DNA from: Mycolicibacterium sp. CH28
GTDB taxonomy: Bacteria; Actinomycetota; Actinomycetes; Mycobacteriales; Mycobacteriaceae
Assembly (NCBI RefSeq): GCF_004745805.1
Contig: NZ_SRLQ01000004.1
Span: 807,889-871,888 of the forward strand
Direction: 5' to 3'
DNA: 64,000 nucleotides
Shown: positions 17,851 to 26,827 of the stretch, piece by piece
Position numbering within the stretch: position 1 is the stretch's first letter
Layout: each line of letters opens with the position of its first letter
Position numbers and translations under genes: made by a program
The notes under the pieces: model-generated
What the model was told of the DNA's origin: nothing
Database searches by the model: none
Seen by the model: the letters and a program-made list of their open reading frames with translations, nothing else

Positions 17851-18848
17851 TCGTCCCCAGAGCTGCCGGTGGCCATCGCGCGGACGAGCGCACGGTGTAC
17901 CGCACTGCGCCCCAGTTGGATCTTGAAGGCGTTCTGGCTCAGCGGGCGCGCATCCGACATCGCTTGCCGCGCAGCAGCACGCAAGACCGGATCCTCGGGC
18001 CGTTCGCCCACCAAGACCGCCTCAGCTGCGGGGACCCGCCACGGACGAGCCGCGACCCCACCGAGTGCGACGGCTGCCGAGACAATCGCTCCGTCGGTCA
18101 CCGCGAGCCCGACCGCCACCGACACCAACGCGAAGGCGTAGCTGTGCCGGTCCCGCAGCTTGAGGTACCACGAGTTCGCCGCGTACGGCGACGGCGGAAG
18201 TTCGACGCCGACGATCAGCTCGGCGGGCAGCAGGCAGTTGTCGATGTGCGCGGTGTCGTCGGGCAGCACGAAGAACTCTGCGATCGGGATCGACCGGGGC
18301 CCGCCCGGACCCTGCACGTGGACGACGGCGTCGAGAATCGCCAGGGCCACCGCCATGTCGGACGGGTTGATGGCCACACAGTGCTCGCTGGCGCCGAAAA
18401 GCGCGTGCTCGCGGTTGAACCCCTCGATCGCGGCGCATCCCGAACCGGGGCTGCGCTTGTTGCAATGTTCGAATTCGGTCTGCATGAAGTAGGGGCACCG
18501 GGTCCGCTGCATGAGGTTGCCGCCGACAGTGGCCATGTTGCGCAGCTGAGTGGTGGCGCCACTGAGGATGGCCTGCGAGAGGACCGGGTACTGGGTGCGG
18601 ATCAGCGGATGGTTGGCCAGTGCGCTGTTGGTGACGCCCGCACCGACGTGCACACCCCCCGAAGCGGTGGTGGTCACCGACGTGAGCCCGAGACGGCCGA
18701 CATCTACCAGCGCCGGGGGTTGGGCGACACCGTTTTTCATCAGGTCGACGAGGTTCGTACCGCCGGCGAGATACGCGCCGCCGGTGTCGACGATCGATCG
18801 GATGGCGTCGTCCACCGAGCCGGCGTGCTGGAAGGCGAATGTCTTCAC
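17847..18848 (-). CDS. Molybdenum hydroxylase FAD subunit with a [4Fe-4S] insert (PaoB/YagS-like)
   Basis: A 333-residue FAD-binding subunit of the xanthine-dehydrogenase superfamily. FAD motifs are LAGGTNLVDLM (28-38) and TVGGNL (107-112). Between them and the C-terminal domain is an insert with Cys118, Cys129, Cys138 and Cys157 (RTRCPYF, HCNKRSPGSGC, EHCVAI). This is the pattern of E. coli PaoB, which holds an extra [4Fe-4S] cluster, in an enzyme that oxidises aromatic aldehydes. The GTG start overlaps the stop of the [2Fe-2S] gene (GTGA, 18845-18848). It is the last gene of the operon. Confidence 0.88.
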   Translation of the reverse strand: MKTFAFQHAGSVDDAIRSIVDTGGAYLAGGTNLVDLMKNGVAQPPALVDVGRLGLTSVTTTASGGVHVGAGVTNSALANHPLIRTQYPVLSQAILSGATTQLRNMATVGGNLMQRTRCPYFMQTEFEHCNKRSPGSGCAAIEGFNREHALFGASEHCVAINPSDMAVALAILDAVVHVQGPGGPRSIPIAEFFVLPDDTAHIDNCLLPAELIVGVELPPSPYAANSWYLKLRDRHSYAFALVSVAVGLAVTDGAIVSAAVALGGVAARPWRVPAAEAVLVGERPEDPVLRAAARQAMSDARPLSQNAFKIQLGRSAVHRALVRAMATGSSGDD

Positions 18849-19384
18849 CGTGCCGTCGCCTTCCCGGCCGCTGCGATCGCATCGACGATATTGGAGTACG
18901 CACCACACCGGCAGATATTGCCGGCCATGCGTTCTCGGATCTCGGCCTCGGTCAGCGCCGCGCACCCCTCGCGCACCCCGCACCGGTCGCCGTCGAAGGA
19001 CGCCGCGGAAAGGTCGCCGCGGGCGTGCTCGCGCAGCATCGCATGCGCCGACGAGATCTGGCCCGGCGTGCAGTAGCCGCATTGAAACGCATCGTGATCC
19101 AGGAACGCGTTCTGGACGGGATCGAGATCGTCGCCTTCGGCCAGCCCTTCGATGGTCGTCACCGCGGCGCTGTCGATCGACACGGCCAGGGTCAGGCAGC
19201 TGACGATCCGTTCCCCGTCGAGGGCGACGGTGCATGCACCGCACAACCCGTGATCGCAGCCTTTCTTGGTTCCCGTCAACCCGATTCGTTCACGCAGCAG
19301 ATCGAGCAGCGTGGTCCGGACGTCGACGGTGAGCCGGTGGGCCGTTCCGTTTATCCACAGCGTGATGTCATGTTCGGGGGCCAT
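18845..19384 (-). CDS. Molybdenum hydroxylase [2Fe-2S] subunit
   Basis: A 179-residue iron-sulfur subunit. The plant-ferredoxin-type cluster is held by Cys43, Cys48, Cys51 and Cys63 (GCDHGLCGACTV). The second, helical cluster uses Cys102, Cys105, Cys158 and Cys160 (QCGYC, ICRC). Between the two C-terminal pairs there is an insert of about 20 residues with two more cysteines (DRCGVREGC), longer than usual for the family. Unlike E. coli PaoA there is no Tat signal, so the complex should be cytoplasmic. Start and stop overlap those of its neighbours. It passes electrons from molybdenum to FAD. Confidence 0.92.
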   Translation of the reverse strand: MAPEHDITLWINGTAHRLTVDVRTTLLDLLRERIGLTGTKKGCDHGLCGACTVALDGERIVSCLTLAVSIDSAAVTTIEGLAEGDDLDPVQNAFLDHDAFQCGYCTPGQISSAHAMLREHARGDLSAASFDGDRCGVREGCAALTEAEIRERMAGNICRCGAYSNIVDAIAAAGKATAR

Positions 19385-21657
19385 CAGTTCTCCGGGTTCA
19401 TCAGCTGCTCGACGGTGATCGGCAGGTCTCGCAGTCGGCGGCCGGTGGCATGGAACACCGCATTGGCGACCGCGCCCGCGACCCCGCACGCGCCGATCTC
19501 GCCGACCCCGCGGACGCCGATCGGGTCCAGGTCGAAGTCGGGCTTGTCGATAAAGGTGATGTCGAAGTCGGGGCGGTCGGCGTGGGTGGGCACGTAGTAC
19601 TCCCCGATCAGCTGCGCAGTGTGCGCGTCGTAGGGCACCTGTTCCAGCAGGGCCATGCCGACCCCGAAGGTGATTCCCCCCATCACCTGGTTGCGCGCCA
19701 GGTCCGGGTTGAGCACGCGACCGCAATCGATGACGGCCACCCAGCGGGTCACCGTCGCCCGGCCGATTTCCTCGTCGACTTCGACTTCGCAGAAGTGCGC
19801 GCCGAATGACTGGGACGCGGTGCGGCGTTGTTCGCCGGCGTCGACCGACAGCGTGAAGCTCAGGTCGTCCAGATAGCGCTGCCCGCCCTCGCGGACCAGT
19901 TCGGCGACCGCGGCGCGGCGGTCCCCGCTCACCACCTCCCCGTCGGTGACGCCGAGTTCGTCGCGCGCGGAACCGTAGAAGGGCGTGTCCGGGTCGGCGC
20001 TGACCAATGCCAGCAGCCGCCGCCGCCACTCCGATGCGGTGGCGAAAACCGCCGATCCCACCGTCGCAGTGGTTTGCGATGCTCCGCTGTAGGGCGCGTC
20101 GGGGAAGAACGAATCCCCGGAGTCGAATGTGATGTGGGCGAGTTCAAGACCGGTGGCGTCGGCGGCGACCTGAACCATGACCGTTCGGACGCCGGTGCCG
20201 ACTTCGTGGGTCGCCGAGGCGAATCGGGCCGAACCGTCGGCAGCCGTGGTCACGCTGCACGACGCCGACATTCGTCTGCCCGGGTAGGTCGCGGTGGCCA
20301 TGCCCCAGCCGATCTGGACCCCACGATCCGACAATGACCGCGGCGCGACGGGCCGTTTCGCCCACCCGAACCGCTGCGCGCCGAGCGAGTAGCAGTCCAA
20401 CAGATGCTTGCCCGACCACGGTAGGCCGCTGGCCTGGTCGACGTCGGCGTGGTTGCGGATGCGCAGCTCCAACGGATCCACACCCAGTTCGACGGCCAGT
20501 TCGTCGACGGCCGACTCCAGTGCGAACAGTCCCGGGGCCTCCCCCGGTCCGCGCATGAAACATGGTGTGGCCGCGTTGATCCGCGCGACGCGGTGAGAGA
20601 CCACCAGCCGCGGCGACCGGTAGAGCGTCCGGGTGGACAGGCCGGCCGGCTCGCAGAAGTGGGCCACCGTCGATGTTTCGGTGACGGTGTGATGCTCGAT
20701 GCTGGCTAGCCTCCCGTCGTCGTCGGCGATCAGGGTGACGTCCTGCCGGGTGCGGGGCCGGTGTCCGGTGGAGGAGAACATCTGGCTTCGGCTCAGCACT
20801 AACTTGACCGGCCGGCCCACCTGGCGGGCGGCGACCGCACACAACACCACGTGCATCCACAGGAAGCTCTTGGAGCCGAAGGCTCCACCGACCAGAGGCG
20901 CGATCACCCGGATAGTGGACTCGGCAATTCCAAGGTATGCGGCCAGCGCCGCCCGTTCCCCAGTGATCCACCGGGTGGCGTCATGGATGGTGAGCCGCTC
21001 GCCGTCCCAGTCCGCGATGGTCGCCGAGAGCTCGATGGGATAATGCGCGTTGTGCGGCGTCGTGTAGCTGGCGGCGAACCGGAAAGGCAGCTGCGGCTCT
21101 TCGAGGGGGCCGCGATGGTCCTGCAGCTTCTCCTCGTCCAACTTGACGAAGTGGTCCGGCAGGTAACTGCCGTGCCGGATCTGCTGGCCCGTGTCCTCCG
21201 GTGGCGGCGGGGCGGCCAGCACGTCCTCGGCGCTGAGCTGGGCCGGCCGGATGTCGTAGCGCAGGTCGAACAGCTCCGCGGCGCGGGTGGCGTTTTCCGG
21301 TGTGTCCGCGACCACGAGCGCCATGTGTTGCCCGACGTGCTGAACGGTCAGGTCGGACAATGGTGGCCGCCGCTCCATCGGCAGATCGAATGTCATATCA
21401 ACCGGAAGCTGTTGCAGCGGAGGGCAGTTCAGTGGTGTCAGGACATGGATCACGCCCGGTGCCGCACTCGCGCGGCGGGCACTGGCCTCCAGCGACTCGG
21501 GGGTCACCGCCCCATGGGGCACCTGCGACTGGACCACGGCGGCGAAGGTGAGGTCGCCGATCGCGGTGTCGGCGGTATAGCGCGCCCGGCCGGTCACCTT
21601 GTCGCGGCCCTCCACTCGCCGCACCGGCCGCCCGACCTGGCGACCGCCGTCGGTCAC
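19384..21657 (-). CDS. Molybdenum hydroxylase catalytic (molybdopterin) subunit, PaoC-like
   Basis: A 757-residue large subunit of the xanthine-dehydrogenase/aldehyde-oxidase family. It starts with the ald_xan_dh_C segment (VGRPVRRVEGRDKVTGRARYTAD). Molybdopterin-contact motifs include GGAFGSK, ...CFMRGPGEAPG and a Gln/Gly-rich ...VGTGVRTVMVQVAADATGL region. The catalytic base is Glu720 in GVRGVGEIGACG. Together with the other two subunits it would hydroxylate an aldehyde or N-heteroaromatic carbon with water as oxygen source. The GTG start overlaps the upstream ene-reductase stop (GTGA). It needs molybdenum cofactor made elsewhere. Confidence 0.9.
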   Translation of the reverse strand: MTDGGRQVGRPVRRVEGRDKVTGRARYTADTAIGDLTFAAVVQSQVPHGAVTPESLEASARRASAAPGVIHVLTPLNCPPLQQLPVDMTFDLPMERRPPLSDLTVQHVGQHMALVVADTPENATRAAELFDLRYDIRPAQLSAEDVLAAPPPPEDTGQQIRHGSYLPDHFVKLDEEKLQDHRGPLEEPQLPFRFAASYTTPHNAHYPIELSATIADWDGERLTIHDATRWITGERAALAAYLGIAESTIRVIAPLVGGAFGSKSFLWMHVVLCAVAARQVGRPVKLVLSRSQMFSSTGHRPRTRQDVTLIADDDGRLASIEHHTVTETSTVAHFCEPAGLSTRTLYRSPRLVVSHRVARINAATPCFMRGPGEAPGLFALESAVDELAVELGVDPLELRIRNHADVDQASGLPWSGKHLLDCYSLGAQRFGWAKRPVAPRSLSDRGVQIGWGMATATYPGRRMSASCSVTTAADGSARFASATHEVGTGVRTVMVQVAADATGLELAHITFDSGDSFFPDAPYSGASQTTATVGSAVFATASEWRRRLLALVSADPDTPFYGSARDELGVTDGEVVSGDRRAAVAELVREGGQRYLDDLSFTLSVDAGEQRRTASQSFGAHFCEVEVDEEIGRATVTRWVAVIDCGRVLNPDLARNQVMGGITFGVGMALLEQVPYDAHTAQLIGEYYVPTHADRPDFDITFIDKPDFDLDPIGVRGVGEIGACGVAGAVANAVFHATGRRLRDLPITVEQLMNPEN

Positions 21658-22745
21658 CTGAAGGCCCTGCCGTACTGCGGCGGGTGCGTCAGGGTGGCGC
21701 CGAGGCTATCGGCGGCGCGGCGGGCCCAGATCGGATCGCGCAGGAGTGCACGCGCCAGGAACACTGCGTCGGCCTGTCCGTCGGCGATGATCGCCTCAGC
21801 CTGCTCGGGCTCGGTGATCATTCCGACTGCGGCGGTCGGCATTTGGGCCTTGTCACGGACAGCTTCGGCGAACGGTACCTGATAGCCGGGTCCGACCGGG
21901 ATCGCCGCGTCGGGAACGAGCCCGCCGGTGGAGACGTCCATCAGGTCGACACCGAGATCCTTGAGCCGGGATGCCAGCACCACGGACTCCGCGAGCGTCC
22001 AGCCTGTCCTCGGATCGTCGGTATCATCGGCCAACCAGTCGGTCGCCGAAACCCGGAAGAACAGCGGCAACTCGTCGGGCCATTCCCGGCGAACCGCGGA
22101 CACCACCTCGAGCGCGAATCGCAATCGATTCTCCAGGCTTCCCCCGTACCGGTCGGTGCGGGTGTTGGACTGCGGTGACAGGAACTGGTGGATCAGATAT
22201 CCATGCGCGCCGTGCAATTCAAGTACCCGGAAGCCGGCCAGCGCGGCGCGGCGGGCCGCGGCGGCGAACGACTGCACGATCGACTCGATCTGGCCCAGGT
22301 CGAGTTCGGCTGGTGCGGGCAGCCGCCCGAAAGGCACCGGGCTCGGGCCGAGCGTGGGCCAACTCTGCGGCCGCCGCTCTTCATCGGGCCACGGCCGTCC
22401 GGTCGACCCCTTGCGCCCGGCGTGCACGATCTGAATCCCCGGCACCGCACCCTGGCTGGAGATGAAGGCGGTGATGCGGCGGAACTCGTTGGCCTGTATG
22501 TCATTCCACAGTCCAACATCGTAGATGCTACTGCGGCCGACGGGATCGACGGCAGTTGCTTCTACCATCACCAGCGCCGCACCGCCCACCGCACGCGACC
22601 CCAAGTGTTGTAGGTGCCAGTCGGTCGGCGAGCCCATCTGCGGGCCGTCCGGTACGGCCGAGAACTGCATCATCGGCGACATCCAGACCCGGTGGGCGAA
22701 GGTGACCTCGCGCAGGGTCAACGGGGTGAACAGCTGGCTGGTCAC
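21654..22745 (-). CDS. Old yellow enzyme / NADH:flavin oxidoreductase (YqjM-like)
   Basis: A 363-residue TIM-barrel FMN enzyme. Landmarks: MSPMMQFSA in the N-terminal barrel strand, the substrate-binding HGAH pair in ELHGAHGYLIHQFLSPQSNTR, the RYGGSLENR signature of the OYE family, and FRVSATDWL. The pattern is that of the YqjM-type ene-reductases. It would reduce an activated C=C bond in a pathway intermediate. Its start overlaps the amidohydrolase stop by four bases, and its stop overlaps the molybdenum subunit start, so it is firmly inside the operon. Confidence 0.9.
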   Translation of the reverse strand: MTSQLFTPLTLREVTFAHRVWMSPMMQFSAVPDGPQMGSPTDWHLQHLGSRAVGGAALVMVEATAVDPVGRSSIYDVGLWNDIQANEFRRITAFISSQGAVPGIQIVHAGRKGSTGRPWPDEERRPQSWPTLGPSPVPFGRLPAPAELDLGQIESIVQSFAAAARRAALAGFRVLELHGAHGYLIHQFLSPQSNTRTDRYGGSLENRLRFALEVVSAVRREWPDELPLFFRVSATDWLADDTDDPRTGWTLAESVVLASRLKDLGVDLMDVSTGGLVPDAAIPVGPGYQVPFAEAVRDKAQMPTAAVGMITEPEQAEAIIADGQADAVFLARALLRDPIWARRAADSLGATLTHPPQYGRAFR

Positions 22746-23749
22746 GACACTGCCTCCGCCGCCGGCAGCTGCGCATGCAATCCCAGGAACGCCTGCGCGG
22801 CTCGGCGTAGTGAATCCGGTCCGGGCCCTTGTTCCGTGGCGAACCGGGCTGGTTCGGGGTCGCCCATGTCGAAAGGATAGTCGCTACCGCAGAGGATCTT
22901 GTCGGCGCCAGCGAGCTCGGCGAGCATCGCCAGCTGCGCGCTCCCGTGGGTGACGGTGTCGAAGAACAGGTCTCGGAAGGACTCGCTGGGCCGCCGCGGT
23001 GCGCGGGCGCTGACATCCGACCGCGCGGACCACGCGTGCGTCCAGCGGCCGACCAGGCCCGGCGCGCAACCACCGCCGTGGACGAAACAGATCCGCAGCC
23101 CGGGTAGTTCGTCGATCAGTCCGCTCAGCAGCAAGGTGGCGACGGCGGTGGCCGATTCCACCGGGTTGCCGATCAGGTTGGCCAGGTAGTACTGCGACCA
23201 CTCGGGACGCGCAAGCTGCATCGGGTGGACCAGAACCGCCAGATTGAGCCGGGCCGCCTCGACGAGGACATGGCGTAGTGGATCACTGTCGAGGGATCCG
23301 CTGCCCACCAGCGGTGGAATCGCCACCCCAGCGATACCGTCGACGCCGGCCAGTGCCTCGAGTTGGCGGGTGGTTCCGGCGCTGTCGGCCAGGGTAACCA
23401 CCCCCATTCCCAGCAGACGCCCCGACGAGCGCCCCACGAGATCACCCAGCGCGGTGTTGAAATCATCGGCGTACGTGGCCGCCTCGGGGCCGGGCTCCAG
23501 CGGGAAGGCGAACGGGGGCGCCGACAGCACACGCACTCCCACGCCCGCGCGGTCCATGTCGGCCAGGGTGGCGACCGAATCGCTCATCGCCTCGGTGTCG
23601 ATGGACAGCGGCAGTTCACCGAGATAGAGCTGACCGCTCCGGTCATGCATCGGCCCATACGGCGCCCCAGGCGGGAGCCCGAACAGTGACCGGGGCAGCC
23701 AGTGTGCGTGGACGTCGACCACCCCGTCTGCCAGTGGGGTCGTGATCAC
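22742..23749 (-). CDS. Amidohydrolase, ACMSD-like decarboxylase family
   Basis: A 335-residue metal-dependent TIM-barrel protein of amidohydrolase_2 type (ACMSD/gamma-resorcylate decarboxylase group). The N-terminal metal motif is DVHAHW (His14, His16). Later ligands are probably the His of AVLVHPMQLA, the His of CFVHGGG and the Asp of LCGSDYPFDMGD. Members remove a carboxylate from aromatic or muconate-type acids, or hydrolyse cyclic compounds. GTG start at 23749 overlaps the cupin stop. Within a catabolic operon with a hydroxylase and an aldehyde dehydrogenase, a decarboxylase or ring-product hydrolase fits. Confidence 0.87.
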   Translation of the reverse strand: MITTPLADGVVDVHAHWLPRSLFGLPPGAPYGPMHDRSGQLYLGELPLSIDTEAMSDSVATLADMDRAGVGVRVLSAPPFAFPLEPGPEAATYADDFNTALGDLVGRSSGRLLGMGVVTLADSAGTTRQLEALAGVDGIAGVAIPPLVGSGSLDSDPLRHVLVEAARLNLAVLVHPMQLARPEWSQYYLANLIGNPVESATAVATLLLSGLIDELPGLRICFVHGGGCAPGLVGRWTHAWSARSDVSARAPRRPSESFRDLFFDTVTHGSAQLAMLAELAGADKILCGSDYPFDMGDPEPARFATEQGPGPDSLRRAAQAFLGLHAQLPAAEAVS

Positions 23750-24210
23750 CGCTCACCTCGCCGTTCGTTCGTCGGGTGGCTCAGGTCGAGAGCGGTGTTG
23801 GCGCCGTCGAGGTGTTCCACGGTGGTGAAGGTCAGATCATCATCCCCGATGTTCTCGATGTCGTGCAAAAGGAACTCGCCTGCCCCGAAGTGGAAATGGC
23901 GCGTCTCACCCGCTTCGTACGAGACTTCGCGGGTCGTGCCGTCGTGGGTGTGCTGACGGCTGTTACCGGCATTGACGGCGGTCCAGAAGTAGTCCAGCAC
24001 GTGGCGATGGGCATGCCAGCGCTCGCCGGGGGCAAGCCGGATCTCCCAGACCCGGACCCGGTCGTTCTCGCTGAGCAGCCGTGATCCGACGTTGCCGTCG
24101 TAGGCGTGCTCGGCGAACTCGGTGCGCAGCCAGTCGGGCCAGCTTTCGAAGTCGGTCGCGACGAGTTCGCCCGCCAGGGGCAGGTCGGTGAGAAAACTGT
24201 TGTCGGTCAT
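23746..24210 (-). CDS. Cupin-domain protein
   Basis: A 154-residue single-domain cupin. Candidate metal ligands occur in HAHRHVLDYFWTA (motif 1) and in the later RHFHFGAGEFLLHDIENIGDD (motif 2). The ATG at 24210 follows a good ribosome site (AAGGAAAG). The short size suits a small dioxygenase, isomerase or substrate-binding protein. Its place between the monooxygenase and the amidohydrolase makes ring-cleaving or product-shaping activity attractive, but nothing in the sequence proves catalysis. The stop overlaps the next start by four bases. Confidence 0.75.
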   Translation of the reverse strand: MTDNSFLTDLPLAGELVATDFESWPDWLRTEFAEHAYDGNVGSRLLSENDRVRVWEIRLAPGERWHAHRHVLDYFWTAVNAGNSRQHTHDGTTREVSYEAGETRHFHFGAGEFLLHDIENIGDDDLTFTTVEHLDGANTALDLSHPTNERRGER

Positions 24211-24233
24211 GGTCTTCCTTTCCTTCAGTGGGT

Positions 24234-25424
24234 CTAGCGTCCGGGTCCGTAGAGTCCGAAGCGCAGGTCGGGGTCGGCTGGCCGCCAGGTGTTGTGGAAC
24301 TGGGAGCGCTCCCCCATGTCCACGACGCGGCGCAACAGTGCGTCGCTGAGCTGAAGCTGGGCGGGTTCCCATTTGGTGAGCGCCGAGGCGATGTCACCGC
24401 CGGCCTCGCCAAGTGCCGCGGCCAGTGCCCAGGCGTCGGCCGCGGCCTTGGCGGTCCCAGCGGCGGCGTGCGGCCGGGACGCGCACGCCGCATCGCCGAT
24501 GAGGGCGACCCGGCCCTGCGCCATCCGTGTGGACCTCACGTCGTAGAGGACCTGCAGGTACGGGTTCTCGGTTGCGGTGACCACCTCTGCGACCGCCGGC
24601 GCGAACAACGCCACCGCCGCGTCGCGCATCTCGGTGACGTAGCGGTCCTGAACCTGTCCGGGGTGCACCGACACCGAACCCTGGAATCCCCGCTTGTCGA
24701 TCACCAGCTCGGTCAGCTCCGGGCCGGCCGGCACATTGCGGTACCAGACGTAGTTCATCAGCCGGTGCGCCGCCCCCAGACCCTCCTCGCCGGGTATCGG
24801 GTACATGGTGATGTGCGAGTGCGGCACGACGTCGTAGGTGATCGCATCCTCGAGCAGCTCACGGGTCTGCGGGGTCAACACCGACTGGGCCACCGTGCCG
24901 CGCCAGCCGACGTAGCCCGAGTAGCGCAGCGTTGCGTCGGGGTCGAAGCGCTCCCGGGCGGTCGAGGTGATGCCGTCGGCGAAGACGACCAGATCCGCTG
25001 AGGCGGTGGCTCCACTGACGAAGCGCACCGTCGCCCGGTCGTCGTCCTGGCTGAAACCGCAGGCGTACTCACCGTAGTGGTAGTGCTCGGTGCCGAAGTC
25101 GGCGAGCAGCGCCCGGTAGAACGTCCCCCAGGATGTGTAGGTCCACGTCGCCTTCTCGCGGTGGATGATCTCGCCGCAACGTTGCAGGTATTGCACGTGA
25201 GAGGTCGAGGTGTGCAGGTCGGCCAGTTGCTGGCTGCTGCGCTCGGCAAACCAGCGCACCGTGTCCGGTTGCAGCACGATCCCGCTGCCCCTTCCGTCCA
25301 GCGGTGTCGGGGTGCGCTCGAACACGTCAACGCGAAATCCCAAATCCCGCAACAGTAGTGCCGCGGTGAGCCCGCCGATGGATCCGCCGACGACGACGGC
25401 CGTTGCATTGGAGTAGTCGTTCAC
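24234..25424 (-). CDS. FAD-dependent monooxygenase, similar to 2,6-dihydroxypyridine 3-monooxygenase
   Basis: A 396-residue group A flavoprotein hydroxylase. The FAD ADP-binding motif GGSIGGL is at 13-19, the middle motif includes VVFADGITSTARERF, and the GD motif is GRVALIGDAACASRPHAAAG. The overall pattern (RGSGIVLQPD, TSWGTFYRALL, YPIPGEEG, NYVWYRNVPAGPEL, SVHPGQV, HAAAGTAKAAADAWALA) is close, from memory, to the dihydroxypyridine hydroxylase of nicotine degradation. It would add a hydroxyl to an electron-rich ring using NAD(P)H and oxygen. The GTG start overlaps the MFS stop. Exact substrate is inferred, not read. Confidence 0.8.
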   Translation of the reverse strand: MNDYSNATAVVVGGSIGGLTAALLLRDLGFRVDVFERTPTPLDGRGSGIVLQPDTVRWFAERSSQQLADLHTSTSHVQYLQRCGEIIHREKATWTYTSWGTFYRALLADFGTEHYHYGEYACGFSQDDDRATVRFVSGATASADLVVFADGITSTARERFDPDATLRYSGYVGWRGTVAQSVLTPQTRELLEDAITYDVVPHSHITMYPIPGEEGLGAAHRLMNYVWYRNVPAGPELTELVIDKRGFQGSVSVHPGQVQDRYVTEMRDAAVALFAPAVAEVVTATENPYLQVLYDVRSTRMAQGRVALIGDAACASRPHAAAGTAKAAADAWALAAALGEAGGDIASALTKWEPAQLQLSDALLRRVVDMGERSQFHNTWRPADPDLRFGLYGPGR

Positions 25425-26788
25425 AGTTCGCTCTTTTCGACGTGGTCAACTCGGTCGGCCGGCATGGGCTCCCCGCGGGTTTCGGTGGCGAAGGCCAGCC
25501 CGATGATGGCGATGAGTCCCAGCGCCGCCACCCATGCGGTGGCCTGGCCGAGGTTTCCGCCGAACCAGCTGGTGGCGATGACACCGGCGGTCAGCGGCCC
25601 GAGCGCGGTGACGTACCGGCCGACGCTGTTGCAGACGGCCAGCGCGGTGGCCCGGACACTGGGTGGGAACAGTTCGGGTGCGTAGATGAAGGTGCCGGAC
25701 AGCGCACCGAACAGCCCGAATCCCAGGATCGGCATGGCGCAGAGGAATTCGGTGTACGTGCGCGCGAACGGAAAGGTCCACGCAATGCTCAGAGCCGACA
25801 CCAGGAAGCTCATCAGGAAGGTCGTGCGGCGACCGATCAGGTCGGCGATGAACCCCCAGGAGGCGTAGCCCACGATGCCGCCGGCGTTGAAGAGCATCGC
25901 CGCGATCGCCACCCGGTGATCTGCCACGGCCGGCGGCAGGCCCGCCGCCGCGCTCAGCTGCCTGATGATCTGCGGATACCAGGTGGATACGCTCCAGAAC
26001 GCGATCAGCGCACCGGTGGCCAGGGCCGTGCACACCAGCATCGGCCGCAGGAACGGCGCGCCGAAGAGCCGCCACAGCACGAATCGATCGTGGGATGTGC
26101 TGGTGCCCTCAGCTTTCCGCTGACGCCGGGAATGCAGGTGGGCGCTGATCTCCGGCGGCTCGGGCACGAAGCGCCGAATGAACCACACCACGATGGCGGG
26201 CAGGCCGGCCAGCAGCAGCATGGCGCGCCAGCCCTGGCTGCCCAGCAGCGCGTAGGCACCGGCGGCGGCGAAGAAGCCGGCGGCATAGCCCGACATCATC
26301 ACCCCACCGGCCCGCGCCCGGAACCGGTTGCGCCAGGTCTCGGCGATCAGGGCGGCCCCGACCGGGGCTTCCACCCCTGAGCCCAGACCCGCGATGAAAC
26401 GCAGGATGCCCAGCTGCCACCAGCTGTCGACGAACGCCGCCGCGGCGCTGAACACCGCGTAGGTCAGGATCCCCGCCGAAAGCACCTTGGTGCGGCCGAA
26501 GTAGTCGGCCAGGATGCCGAACAGGATGCCGCCGGTCGCCCATCCGGTGAGGAAGAGCGCCATCGTCAGCCCGCCGTAGACACCGATCGAGGCGCGGGTG
26601 GCTTCAACTCCGCTGTTCGGCAGGAGCTCGGTCATGGCGGGACCGAGCACGAGGACGTAGAGACTTCCGGCGAAGCCGTCGAGTCCCCACCCCAATGTGG
26701 TGCCGGCCAGCACCAGCCACTGGGTACGGGTGATGTCCCGGTGCCAGCCGGTGCCAGCTCCGGTCCCGGCGGTGGCGTGTATCGCCAT
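25421..26788 (-). CDS. MFS transporter, aromatic-acid:H+ symporter-like
   Basis: A 455-residue major facilitator with 12 spans. The loop 2-3 signature GILADYFGRTKVL and its repeat GFIADLIGRRTTFL are clear, and the start GWGLDGFAGSLYVLVLGPAM has the Asp-bearing first helix typical of the AAHS/metabolite symporter group. It starts at ATG 26788 with GAAGGG upstream, 39 bases after the aldehyde dehydrogenase. In this operon it is the likely importer of the growth substrate; export cannot be excluded. Confidence 0.88.
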   Translation of the reverse strand: MAIHATAGTGAGTGWHRDITRTQWLVLAGTTLGWGLDGFAGSLYVLVLGPAMTELLPNSGVEATRASIGVYGGLTMALFLTGWATGGILFGILADYFGRTKVLSAGILTYAVFSAAAAFVDSWWQLGILRFIAGLGSGVEAPVGAALIAETWRNRFRARAGGVMMSGYAAGFFAAAGAYALLGSQGWRAMLLLAGLPAIVVWFIRRFVPEPPEISAHLHSRRQRKAEGTSTSHDRFVLWRLFGAPFLRPMLVCTALATGALIAFWSVSTWYPQIIRQLSAAAGLPPAVADHRVAIAAMLFNAGGIVGYASWGFIADLIGRRTTFLMSFLVSALSIAWTFPFARTYTEFLCAMPILGFGLFGALSGTFIYAPELFPPSVRATALAVCNSVGRYVTALGPLTAGVIATSWFGGNLGQATAWVAALGLIAIIGLAFATETRGEPMPADRVDHVEKSEL

Positions 26789-26827
26789 TGAATTCCCTTC
26801 GTTGCGTTATCGATTGGCCGGGACGGA

